6,878 bases of DNA from Clostridiales bacterium (GCA_031290295.1 JAITNT010000127.1:1-6878); one strand, 5' to 3'; shown: positions 1 to 6,876, counted from the stretch's first letter. A program made the numbers and translations. Notes: generated by a model not told the origin, from the sequence alone.

Positions 1-921
1 GGCGTCGCTCAGCTTAGCCGCGCGTTCCAAAAGGCGTGAATGCAGATAAAAAATATCGCCCGGGAACGCCTCGCGTCCCGGCGGTCTTTTTAACAGAAGC
101 GACATCGCGCGGTAAGCCACCGCGTGCTTAGATAAGTCATCGTACACGACGAGTACGTCGCGCCCCCCGTGCATAAATTCCTCGGCGATTGCGCAGCCGC
201 TGTAAGGCGCTATATACTGTAACGGCGCGGAATCCTTGGCGGTAGAGCAAACCACGCAGGTATACTCCATTGCGCCGTTCTCGGTAAGCGTATGCACGAT
301 ACTGCTGATTGACGAGGCCTTCTGCCCGATAGAAACGTAAACGCAAATGACGTTCTTGCCTTTTTGATTAAGAATCGTATCGAGCGCGATAGCGGTTTTG
401 CCCGTCTGACGGTCGCCGATAATCAGCTCGCGCTGTCCTCTGCCTATCGGTATCATAGAATCTATCGCGATTATACCCGTTTGCAACGGGGTATTTACCT
501 TGCCTCGGTCGTTAATAGAGGGCGCGGGCGCTTCGATAGGACGGAACTTGCGGCTGACAAGCACGCCCTGTCCGTCGATAGGATCGCCGAGCGGATTTAC
601 CACGCGACCGAGAACGGCGTCGCCTACGGGAACCTCTACGATACGGCCGCTCGCCTTAGCGAGCATACCCACGGACACGTTCTGTTCGTCGCCGAAAAGT
701 ATCGCGCCGACCTCGTTTTCCTCAAGGTTAAGCGTCAAAGCCTCCATTCCGTTAGGCAGCTCCAAAAGCTCGCCGTACTTCGCGTCGGTAAGCCCGTCGA
801 TTTTTATAACGCCGTCGCCGCTGTAAATTACTCTGCCTACGGGCAGAACGTCGTAATCTCTTTTGAACGCCTTGACGGATTTTTTGAATTCGTTGTTTAT
901 TTCCTTCAAATCTACATTCAT
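1..921 (-). CDS. atpA: F-type ATP synthase alpha subunit (N-terminal 307 residues, cut by window edge)
   Basis: This is the alpha subunit of the F1 catalytic head, which forms the alpha3beta3 hexamer on the cytoplasmic side and binds non-catalytic nucleotide. The 307 visible residues cover the beta-barrel domain (about 25-95) and most of the nucleotide-binding domain. The Walker A loop GDRQTGKT is at 169-176, and the segment [14 protein letters not shown] around 258-271 supplies the Walker B aspartate region. The block [22 protein letters not shown] near 279-300 is nearly invariant in the family. A full alpha is about 500 residues, so roughly 200 lie beyond position 1. The start is an ATG whose last bases overlap the atpH stop (ATGA), with an AGAGG site 5 bases upstream. 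Its N-terminal segment before Gly29 has the same length as in E. coli, so the helix that normally docks on the delta N-terminal domain is kept although that domain is missing from the neighbouring atpH. Confidence 0.98.
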   Translation of the reverse strand, partial: MNVDLKEINNEFKKSVKAFKRDYDVLPVGRVIYSGDGVIKIDGLTDAKYGELLELPNGMEALTLNLEENEVGAILFGDEQNVSVGMLAKASGRIVEVPVGDAVLGRVVNPLGDPIDGQGVLVSRKFRPIEAPAPSINDRGKVNTPLQTGIIAIDSMIPIGRGQRELIIGDRQTGKTAIALDTILNQKGKNVICVYVSIGQKASSISSIVHTLTENGAMEYTCVVCSTAKDSAPLQYIAPYSGCAIAEEFMHGGRDVLVVYDDLSKHAVAYRAMSLLLKRPPGREAFPGDIFYLHSRLLERAAKLSDA

Positions 922-1136
922 TGCAGCCTCTGCCTCATTTTTTCGAGCTGACTTCGCAGACTTCCGTCGTAATACACGCCGTCGTCGATAATCATTATGC
1001 CGCCGATAATCCCGGAATCCACGTCGTAAACGAACTCCGGGTCCGTACCCTCGTGCTTACGCCTGAATACCGTTTCGATTTGTTCCTTTCGGGCGGTTGA
1101 CAACGGCGCGCCGGAAATTACCGTAATAGCTTTCAT
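918..1136 (-). CDS. atpH: Short ATP synthase delta (OSCP) subunit, C-terminal domain only
   Basis: Delta normally links the b stalk to the top of the alpha3beta3 head. It has about 180 residues, with an N-terminal six-helix bundle that grips the alpha N-termini and a C-terminal domain that contacts b. This protein has only 72 residues and matches just the C-terminal domain: the opening strand [13 protein letters not shown], a helix, then [11 protein letters not shown] and the [11 protein letters not shown] signature near the end. The chosen start is the ATG at 1136, which forms a TGATG junction with the atpF stop. A GTG 12 bases upstream would add only four residues (MEKL). The stop overlaps the atpA start, so translation is probably coupled on both sides. 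No remnant of the N-terminal domain can hide upstream, because that DNA is intact atpF. Assignment to delta is firm from motif and operon position. Whether the protein works alone or with another partner is unknown. Confidence 0.9.
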   Translation of the reverse strand: MKAITVISGAPLSTARKEQIETVFRRKHEGTDPEFVYDVDSGIIGGIMIIDDGVYYDGSLRSQLEKMRQRLQ

Positions 1137-1675
1137 CAGTTTTTCCACCGCCCGAGAGCTTCCTCGATAATTTTATCGTTATCCTCAGAGCTTACCTCGC
1201 GCTCAAGAATTGTCCCCGCAACCTCGATAGCAAGATCCATAATCTGATGCTTAAAGTCGTTAGAAAGGCGTTTCCGCTCGGCGACCGCCTCCGCTTCCGC
1301 CGCCTCTATGATATCGTCCGCCTTTTGCTTTGCGGCGGCGATAATCTCGTCGGCGCGGCCTTCCGCCGCCTTAGTAACGCCGAAAGCCGATTCCGCCGCC
1401 TCACGGCAGGTTGTCGCGATAGCCTCCTCGTACTTATGCTTCAGCTCGAGCGCTTCCTTGTTTAGCTTCTCGTTCTCGTTGTAGACCGCGGCGAGCGTTT
1501 CCTTGCGCTTGGTTATCAGCTTCTTTACGGGCTTAAACAGCAGCAAATACAAGCCGCCCACAAGAATGATAAGATTTACCGCATAAAAAAGCAATTCCAA
1601 CGGGTTGTCCAGCCCTAAATTTTCAAGCAGGCTGCCGCCTTCTTCCGCGGCTAAAATAATAAGTCCTGTATTCAT
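1136..1675 (-). CDS. atpF: F-type ATP synthase b subunit
   Basis: The b subunit forms the peripheral stalk (stator) joining the membrane a subunit to the F1 head. The 179-residue length is normal for a bacterial b. A short N-terminal segment is followed by one membrane helix at about 27-47 and the conserved FKPVKKLITKR boundary. A long charged, Ala/Glu/Lys-rich helix follows from about 50 to 155, typical of the right-handed coiled-coil dimer. The C-terminal part (DLAIEVAGTILEREVSSEDNDKIIEEAL) resembles the usual delta-binding end, so b is not shortened and is not fused to delta. The gap after atpE is 22 bases, with a modest AAGGAAA site about 12 bases before the ATG. The stop shares a base with the atpH start. 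Only one b gene is visible, so a homodimer is expected. Confidence 0.96.
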   Translation of the reverse strand: MNTGLIILAAEEGGSLLENLGLDNPLELLFYAVNLIILVGGLYLLLFKPVKKLITKRKETLAAVYNENEKLNKEALELKHKYEEAIATTCREAAESAFGVTKAAEGRADEIIAAAKQKADDIIEAAEAEAVAERKRLSNDFKHQIMDLAIEVAGTILEREVSSEDNDKIIEEALGRWKN

Positions 1676-1697
1676 ATATGATACCGCTTTCCTTATG

Positions 1698-2003
<306 letters not shown>

Positions 2004-2747
2004 TTAGTTTTCCGGCTGCGGCGCGCCCCTATGCTTCCGCTCCTTGGGCGCCTTAGGCTGAATCTCGATCGCTTCCTGTATGAAGCTCATCGACAACAAC
2101 ATAAAGACGTAGCTTTGTATAAACGCGTGAAAAAGAGTAAATATTATCGACGCGACGGCGGGTACGACTAACGGTATAGCGGAGTACAGCAGGTGCATGA
2201 TAAGATACCCCGAAAACACCGAGCCGAAAAGCCTCAGCGCCATAGAGAACGGCACAACCGCGTCGGTAATCAGGGTTATAGGATTAAGATAGTGCAACAG
2301 CCTGCGCTGCTTTTTCTTCACAAAGCCCAAAACGTGCACGAACGCAAAGGTAGAAAGCCCTAATACCAACGTCTGCCCCAGAGAGGAAACCGGAGGGCGT
2401 AGACCCGCCAGATCGAACAGCGTCCCCACGCAAATAAGCGACGACGCGCCGAAATACCATGCGGCTGTAAAAGCCGAATAATGCTCGGTCTTAGCCTCCG
2501 CTTCTCTTTGGAACATGCCGACCGTGCCCTCAAGAAGCATTCTGAACCCGCCCGTAGAATTTGACTTATTCCAACGCGGAATAAACGCGAAACGCACGAC
2601 GAGCGCAAAAACAAGCAGAATAACGGTTACGACGGCGGCGGAAATCATAGTATCGGTTACCTCGAACGAACCGATACCGAAGCCGTAGCCCGGCGCGACC
2701 GTAGGATTACCCCCCGCCGCAAAAGTATTTACAAAACCAATTTTCAT
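2004..2747 (-). CDS. atpB: F-type ATP synthase a subunit, divergent
   Basis: Subunit a is the membrane stator that forms the two half-channels against the c ring. The protein has 247 residues: a first membrane helix at about 33-54, an amphipathic segment (70-85), further helices near 93-115 and 124-143, and the two long tilted helices that face the ring from about 158 to 226. The essential arginine is Arg172 in SMALRLFG (E. coli Arg210), and Gln211 in FIQSYVF matches E. coli Gln252. Several other channel residues differ: by my alignment E. coli Asn214, Glu219 and His245 correspond to Ser176, Tyr181 and Thr204. The loop usually reading P-T-x-D is PPVSSLG. A charged, proline-rich tail of about 18 residues follows the last helix. 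It is the first gene after the operon promoter, with only a weak ribosome binding site. No atpI gene precedes it. Confidence 0.95.
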   Translation of the reverse strand: MKIGFVNTFAAGGNPTVAPGYGFGIGSFEVTDTMISAAVVTVILLVFALVVRFAFIPRWNKSNSTGGFRMLLEGTVGMFQREAEAKTEHYSAFTAAWYFGASSLICVGTLFDLAGLRPPVSSLGQTLVLGLSTFAFVHVLGFVKKKQRRLLHYLNPITLITDAVVPFSMALRLFGSVFSGYLIMHLLYSAIPLVVPAVASIIFTLFHAFIQSYVFMLLSMSFIQEAIEIQPKAPKERKHRGAPQPEN

Positions 2748-2762
2748 CTCTACTACCGTATG

Positions 2763-2781
2763 TATTTTATCTTATTTTATC
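2763..2781 (-). repeat. Two direct copies of GATAAAATA in the atp leader
   Basis: On the minus strand GATAAAATA occurs twice with a 10-bp period, one helical turn, just downstream of the -10 box of the atp promoter and within the expected 5' untranslated leader. It could be a regulatory binding site, an unstructured A-rich leader that aids ribosome access (the atpB ribosome site itself is weak), or chance in AT-rich DNA. The repeat is seen directly; the function is not known. Confidence 0.45.
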
Positions 2782-2790
2782 CAAAACAAT

Positions 2791-2819
2791 ATTCTAATAC
2801 TTATCCGTTTGCAAATCAA
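2791..2819 (-). promoter_or_regulatory. Sigma-A-type promoter of the ATP synthase operon
   Basis: On the minus strand, a TTGATT -35 box at 2819-2814 is followed after exactly 17 bases by a TAGAAT -10 box at 2796-2791. Transcription should begin near 2784, giving a leader of about 37 bases before atpB. It lies in the 132-bp gap after the kinase gene, so the ATP synthase genes can be transcribed independently. No clear terminator separates it from the kinase, so some readthrough is possible. Confidence 0.7.
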
Positions 2820-2879
2820 GTGTTTTGAACCCGGTAAATTTATAAAAGGCACTATATCCGGGAGTAAGCCGCCGTAAAT

Positions 2880-4706
2880 TCACTTAATCGCTTTTCTTAA
2901 CGCGCTTTCTACCTGCTCGACCTCGAAAGGCTTGCCGACGTGCGCGTTCATTCCCGCGTTAAGCGCGTTCTCGATGTCCTCTTTGAATACGTTTGCGGTC
3001 ATCGCAATAATCGGAACGGCGGCGGCGGCGGGTATCCCGGAGGCGCGTATTTTTTTTGTCGCCTCGTAACCGTCCATAACCGGCATCTGCACGTCCATAA
3101 ATATTATATCGTATAGGTCGGGAGCGGCGCAATATTTCTCATAGCCCTGAAGCCCGTCGTCCGCCGTTTCGACCTTCGCGCCCATATGCTCGAAAACGTC
3201 TCTTGCGACCAGTTGATTAATTTCCACGTCCTCGACCAGTAAAATATGTTTGCCGGTCAAATCAATCTTTTCCTCCGCCTCCGTCTCCTCCGCCGTTTTC
3301 GGCGCGACCTTAAAGCCGCATATGAAAGAGAATTCGCTGCCCGCGCCTAACGCGCTGACCAGAGAAATCTTGCCGCCCATAAGCTCGACTAATTGTTTGG
3401 AAATAGTAAGACCCAAGCCCGTTCCGCCGTATTTTCTCGTGACGCTGCCGTCGCCCTGCTCGAACGGCTTAAAAAGCTTGCCTATGTATTTCTCGTCTAT
3501 ACCGATTCCGTTATCCTTAACGCCGAAGCGTACCCGGCATTCGCCTTGCGCGGCGCTTTCCTCTGCAAGCCTTGCCGTTAGGGCGATTTCGCCGCCCTCA
3601 GGCGTGAACTTGACCGCATTAGACATAAAATTTACGATTATCTGACGCAGATGCGTGGAATCAAAATACAGATTTTGCGGTATTTGCGGATCTACTTCAT
3701 AGAGAAATTTTTGTTTTTTGGCGTCGGTTTGAGGACGCATAATTTTTTGGACAAGATTTAACTCCTTCCTAAAATCCTGCGATATTATCTCCAAGCTCAG
3801 CTTGCCCGACTCAATCTTCGATAAGTCCAAAATATCGTCTATAACATGCCTAAGATGCGCCGACGACACGCTTATGCTATTCAGATGCTCCTTAATTTCG
3901 CCGACGTCATCCGAATTTGACGCCATACGGCAAAGCCCGACAATGGCGTTCATCGGGGTGCGCATCTCATGGCTCATGTTTGACAGAAACGCGCTCTTAG
4001 CCACGTTCGCGCCGTCCGCAAGCTCGGCTTTGCGCTTGTAAAGCATAATACTCCAAATTCCGTAAGCAAGCATTCCCGCAAGCGCGACGGAAAGCAGAAC
4101 ACTCATAATGACGTTATTAGTATAAATCGTCTTGATCGTATCGTCGTATATATCGACGCCCGCTACTGCCGCGATCTTGCCGTCGTTGCCGTAAACCGGC
4201 GCATAGGCGGATATTAGACCGTCCCAGCCTACAGAATAACTGGAAAGCTCCACGCAATTAGCTTCTCCCGCCAACGCCTTATCGGGCGCCGACTCTCTGG
4301 CAATCGATTCGGTATCTAACCCGACGTGCTCCTCCGAATAGTCGTTGTCCACAATAAATTTATAGTCGTCGGTTTCTTCATAAAACCTCAAATAATAAGC
4401 GTAGAGCACGCCTTTTTCTTCCGCAAAGTTGACGAGCAACTCCTTGATATCAAGATATTCTTGCAGCTCCACATCATCCGCCTCTTGAAACTCGTCAAGC
4501 TTCTCCGCCGCTACGAGCCGCGCTAAATCCTTACTGACGGAAACTAAGCGCGCACGCGTATTCTCGACGACAAGCGCGCCCGAGCGGTACACGCTTACTG
4601 CCGAATACAGACCCATTAATGCTACCGCAACGGAAATTAGAACGAACAGCAATAACATGAGGTTACTACGAATAAATTTAATTGCGGCTTTTTTTCTATG
4701 CCCCAT
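2880..4706 (-). CDS. Hybrid sensor histidine kinase with Cache-like sensor and receiver domain
   Basis: This is a 608-residue membrane sensor kinase. A basic N-terminus precedes membrane helix 1 (about 15-38) and an extracytoplasmic region of about 160 residues. The end of that region, SAYAPVYGNDGKIAAVAGVDI, is characteristic of Cache-type ligand-binding domains. Membrane helix 2 is at about 199-222. The HisKA domain has the phosphate-accepting His246 in FLSNMSHEMRTP. The ATPase domain shows the N box with Asn363, DNGIGI (398-403) and GGTGLGL (427-433). The C-terminal receiver domain has acidic residues Glu492 and Asp493, phosphoacceptor Asp538 in MDVQMPVMDG, Thr570 and Lys592, so all catalytic positions are present. 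There is no HPt domain or DNA-binding output; phosphate must pass to a partner elsewhere. The start at 4706 is chosen over an in-frame ATG at 4808 because AAGGAG lies 5 bases upstream of it, and the upstream start falls behind the promoter's -35 box. The ligand is unknown. Confidence 0.95.
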   Translation of the reverse strand: MGHRKKAAIKFIRSNLMLLLFVLISVAVALMGLYSAVSVYRSGALVVENTRARLVSVSKDLARLVAAEKLDEFQEADDVELQEYLDIKELLVNFAEEKGVLYAYYLRFYEETDDYKFIVDNDYSEEHVGLDTESIARESAPDKALAGEANCVELSSYSVGWDGLISAYAPVYGNDGKIAAVAGVDIYDDTIKTIYTNNVIMSVLLSVALAGMLAYGIWSIMLYKRKAELADGANVAKSAFLSNMSHEMRTPMNAIVGLCRMASNSDDVGEIKEHLNSISVSSAHLRHVIDDILDLSKIESGKLSLEIISQDFRKELNLVQKIMRPQTDAKKQKFLYEVDPQIPQNLYFDSTHLRQIIVNFMSNAVKFTPEGGEIALTARLAEESAAQGECRVRFGVKDNGIGIDEKYIGKLFKPFEQGDGSVTRKYGGTGLGLTISKQLVELMGGKISLVSALGAGSEFSFICGFKVAPKTAEETEAEEKIDLTGKHILLVEDVEINQLVARDVFEHMGAKVETADDGLQGYEKYCAAPDLYDIIFMDVQMPVMDGYEATKKIRASGIPAAAAVPIIAMTANVFKEDIENALNAGMNAHVGKPFEVEQVESALRKAIK

Positions 4707-4722
4707 GTCTACTCCTTGTACC

Positions 4723-4740
4723 GATACGAAACACCGTATC
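4723..4740 (-). promoter_or_regulatory. Inverted repeat (hairpin) in the kinase leader
   Basis: The minus strand reads GATACG-GTGTTT-CGTATC, a perfect 6-bp stem with a 6-base loop. It lies about 30 bases downstream of the predicted transcription start and ends 6 bases before the AAGGAG ribosome site of the kinase gene. It could be a small RNA hairpin affecting translation or mRNA stability, or a dimeric repressor's operator in the DNA. There is no T run, so it is not a terminator. Confidence 0.5.
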
Positions 4741-4775
4741 CACGCATATTTACCGACACTATATCTTTTGTTACA

Positions 4776-4804
4776 ATAATATCCCAAAACGCTCCGTATG
4801 TCAA
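4776..4804 (-). promoter_or_regulatory. Strong sigma-A-type promoter of the hybrid kinase gene
   Basis: On the minus strand, a perfect TTGACA -35 box at 4804-4799 and a TATTAT -10 box at 4781-4776 are separated by exactly 17 bases. Transcription should start near 4769, giving a leader of about 62 bases. The promoter begins only 23 bp after the terL stop codon. This places the kinase under its own control and makes the in-frame ATG at 4808 unusable as a start from this promoter. Confidence 0.8.
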
Positions 4805-4827
4805 TCATTACGTTAATTTAATATTCC

Positions 4828-6243
4828 TTAAAACAAAAAATTCGCCGATATGTCGATTTGCTTTAAGAAATCGAGGTTAACCGTATGCAGCCGCGGATCG
4901 GCGTAAAGGCTTTTGACACCGTAAATTATCGCCTTCAGCATGTGGTCGACTTGGTTGCTTTTAACGTCGTTTGTAACCGGGTCAAAGCAATAGCTCTCTA
5001 TTTCGTCAATAAACGGGTCTGTATGAATAAAACGCCCCGCTTCATAGTCGCGGTAGCCGTTTGTGTTTACGGCGTAAAACATATTTGCGTCCAAAAGGTC
5101 TTGAAATTTGTATATATCCTGCCACACATGCTTTTTTGCCACCGCGCAAGCCGTACGGTTATGCGCGTGCCGCAGCTGCAATAATATCTCCTGACTTCCG
5201 CCGTCGCTGTCAAATACGAACGCAATCGGGACGCCCGCTAATTCCGGATAGTCCGCCGTAACCTTGTCGGCAAACGCGTTTATGTATCCCGCCTGCCGAC
5301 CGGGCGCAATCGGCATCGTTTTAATCGGGTTATGGTAATACCGGTCGAGCAATACAAGTTGCCGCGATCGCATAAAGCACAACGGCGCGACCGCCGTCAT
5401 ATCGCGCTTTGTACCGCCGTCTACCGCAAATAATAAAAGACGCGGAATATCTCCCGCCCTTATCGACCGCAAGAAACGATCCGGCGGCACATAGTGCTTC
5501 GCCCTGTCCCATTGCGGAAATATAAGCCCGTCAAAGCTCACAAGCTCGCCCCGGTACCAAAAGGCATAGTATTTAGGGTTCGCCCGTTTCGCGTCTATAA
5601 TCTTCCGCAAAACGGAGGGCGACAGCAGCCGCGCAACGTGAGTCCAATTACACCGCCGATATACCGTGTCCTTAGAGAGTTTTTTCTTAGCAAAATAATC
5701 ATGGCTCCAATGCGACGGTTGCGGCATAGGGTTAAAGCTGTAAAACACGCGTCCTCGCGGCATAAAGCGATAGTAGGTCGTAAGCGCCGCGTCGAGAAAT
5801 AGCGGGTCGCGCGCTTCGTTGGCTTCTTCTATCCACACAATGCCGACGTCGCCTTGCGGTTCGTCGCCTTTGGTGCGGGTTATCGCTTTTTCATAGGCGC
5901 GGAAATAGATTTTATTTCCGTTTCTAATATTGGTTATAGTCAACGCGGCTTCGGGAACGCGGTAGTCCGCCGACAAGCCCGCTTCCTCAATTTTTTTCAC
6001 AATTACGGCGCGTACGCTCCCCGCAAGGTCGGATACGTTCGCCCTGCACGCAATCGCGTTAAAGCCCGGGCGCTCAGATACGCATTCCACAATCTCGCTT
6101 GCTATATGCTGCGTTTTTCCCGCCGTACGCCCGCCGTAAAGGACAAACTCTAGTATTTGGTTCGCAGCGGGTCTGCGCATCAAAAAGTCATAAAACTTCG
6201 CCCGCTTCAAGCCGGCGTTAGCGGCGGACGCCGTCGTTATCAT
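4828..6243 (-). CDS. terL: Phage terminase large subunit (packaging ATPase and nuclease)
   Basis: TerL is the motor that pumps phage DNA into the prohead and cuts it. The 471-residue protein is full length for the PBSX/SPP1-like Terminase_3/Terminase_6 type. The N-terminal ATPase has Walker A GGRTAGKT (37-44), Walker B IVWIEEA (135-141) and a coupling-type motif YSFNP (168-172). The linker segment RGELVSFDGLIFPQWD (231-246) is typical of the family. The RNase H-like nuclease domain has candidate metal ligands Asp275 (AVDGG), Asp345 or Asp347 (FDSDGG) and Asp433 (NQVDH). No damage is visible. The ATG at 6243 is preferred over an ATG 66 bases upstream because AGGGGG lies 6 bases before it; it overlaps the end of terS by 26 bp. 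The next gene should be a portal protein but is instead a host-type sensor kinase. Products may act in packaging or be relics; the sequence alone cannot decide. Confidence 0.95.
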   Translation of the reverse strand: MITTASAANAGLKRAKFYDFLMRRPAANQILEFVLYGGRTAGKTQHIASEIVECVSERPGFNAIACRANVSDLAGSVRAVIVKKIEEAGLSADYRVPEAALTITNIRNGNKIYFRAYEKAITRTKGDEPQGDVGIVWIEEANEARDPLFLDAALTTYYRFMPRGRVFYSFNPMPQPSHWSHDYFAKKKLSKDTVYRRCNWTHVARLLSPSVLRKIIDAKRANPKYYAFWYRGELVSFDGLIFPQWDRAKHYVPPDRFLRSIRAGDIPRLLLFAVDGGTKRDMTAVAPLCFMRSRQLVLLDRYYHNPIKTMPIAPGRQAGYINAFADKVTADYPELAGVPIAFVFDSDGGSQEILLQLRHAHNRTACAVAKKHVWQDIYKFQDLLDANMFYAVNTNGYRDYEAGRFIHTDPFIDEIESYCFDPVTNDVKSNQVDHMLKAIIYGVKSLYADPRLHTVNLDFLKQIDISANFLF

Positions 6244-6754
6244 ATGCGTCCCCCTCTCGGCTCCCGTCAACCGCCGCCTCAACCTCGGCTTCGCTTTGTT
6301 CCGCGGCAACGTGTAAAACCGTAAGCTCGGGCAGCATACCCGCCGCTTCCTGCTTGTCCCTATCGAGCCCTAGCGCCAACCGCTGCATTTTTTGCACCCT
6401 CTCCGCTATCCTGATAAGCCGCTCGACTCCCTCTATGCCTATTTCGGGCTTAGTTGAAGCGGTCTCGAGCGCGTTCCTTGTGAATTGCTCCACAAACTCA
6501 AGAAAATTGTCGCCGACGCGCAAATGCCGCGTGTTGCGGTCAACCTCCTCTTTGACCTGCGCGGCTAAAATTTTCGCCTCGATTTTGTTTTGATTTTGTT
6601 TATTTATCGTTTCTTTTGCGCAACGCCAACCGGGAGCCTTTACGCGTACGACCTCGTACGGGATTTTCTTTTTTTCGGCAAATTCTTTTAGGGTCTTGCA
6701 GTTGCCTACGATGAATTCGCGCCGAAGCTTTACCCAGTTATATTTTTTATACAT
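6218..6754 (-). CDS. terS: Phage terminase small subunit
   Basis: TerS recognises phage DNA and recruits TerL for packaging. The 178-residue product begins with a helix-turn-helix region (about 5-45; WVKLRREFIVGNCKTLKEFA, then a segment ending in PGWR) of the kind seen in homeodomain-like terminase small subunits. A lysine/glutamate-rich helical region (about 48-80) and a helical oligomerisation segment near 110-140 (GIEGVERLIRIAERVQKMQRL) follow. The C-terminal tail is acidic, as expected for a TerL-contacting end. The ATG at 6754 is used because the in-frame ATG at 6838 lies upstream of the promoter's -35 box; GGGGGA sits 10 bases before the chosen start. terL overlaps its 3' end, so the two are very likely co-translated. 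Family assignment rests on the helix-turn-helix pattern and on position before terL. Confidence 0.88.
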   Translation of the reverse strand: MYKKYNWVKLRREFIVGNCKTLKEFAEKKKIPYEVVRVKAPGWRCAKETINKQNQNKIEAKILAAQVKEEVDRNTRHLRVGDNFLEFVEQFTRNALETASTKPEIGIEGVERLIRIAERVQKMQRLALGLDRDKQEAAGMLPELTVLHVAAEQSEAEVEAAVDGSREGDAYDNDGVRR

Positions 6755-6805
6755 ACTCAATTCGTCCCCCGCCTTTATTCCTTGCGTGTCATGTTTCTTA
6801 AAATC

Positions 6806-6834
6806 ATAGTACCAAATAAAAATGGCGGCGTCAA
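6806..6834 (-). promoter_or_regulatory. Sigma-A-type promoter of terS-terL
   Basis: On the minus strand, TTGACG at 6834-6829 and TACTAT at 6811-6806 are separated by exactly 17 bases. Transcription should start near 6799, giving a leader of about 45 bases that contains AAGGAATAAAGG and the GGGGGA site before terS. The boxes are close to consensus, so the promoter could be read by the host's vegetative polymerase. Confidence 0.72.
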
Positions 6835-6876
6835 GCAATTAGAATGTATTTCTAAAAAATTAATTGCAAATAGAAT
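6835..6876. repeat. Pair of 11-bp imperfect direct repeats upstream of terS
   Basis: GCAATTAGAAT (6835-6845) and GCAAATAGAAT (6866-6876) match at 10 of 11 positions and start 31 bp apart, about three helical turns. The first copy overlaps the left arm of the palindrome. The spacing would put two bound proteins on the same face of the DNA. The tract is AT-rich, so chance similarity remains possible. Confidence 0.4.
6839..6855. promoter_or_regulatory. 17-bp palindrome upstream of the terS promoter
   Basis: TTAGAA-TGTAT-TTCTAA is a perfect 6-bp inverted repeat around a 5-bp spacer, starting 4 bp behind the -35 box. The size and position fit a binding site for a dimeric regulator. In several Gram-positive phages, terS promoters are controlled by RinA/ArpU-type activators; a similar role here is inferred, and no such regulator gene is in the window. 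Confidence 0.45.

Noticed and set aside
364..951. Long plus-strand open frame of 195 codons
   Set aside because: It lies antisense to atpA, whose protein sequence is strongly conserved; the antisense product shows no recognisable family pattern and no ribosome site was noted.
1136..1675. Possible b-delta fusion or hidden delta N-terminal domain in atpF
   Set aside because: The frame has normal b length and a normal b C-terminus; there is no spare sequence for a delta N-terminal domain.
2830..2862. CCCGG...CCGGG inverted repeat after the kinase gene, as a possible terminator
   Set aside because: The stem is only 5 bp with a 23-base loop and no T run follows, so it does not fit an intrinsic terminator.
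4707..4808. 34-residue N-terminal extension of the kinase
   Set aside because: The ATG at 4808 lies upstream of the -35 box, while the ATG at 4706 has an ideal AAGGAG site and gives a normal basic N-terminus before the first membrane helix.
6244..6309. 22-residue N-terminal extension of TerL
   Set aside because: The extension is arginine/lysine-rich, overlaps terS coding sequence and has no good ribosome site, while the ATG at 6243 has AGGGGG at proper spacing.
6755..6838. 28-residue N-terminal extension of TerS
   Set aside because: The upstream ATG at 6838 precedes the promoter, and family similarity begins at MYKKYNWVKL.
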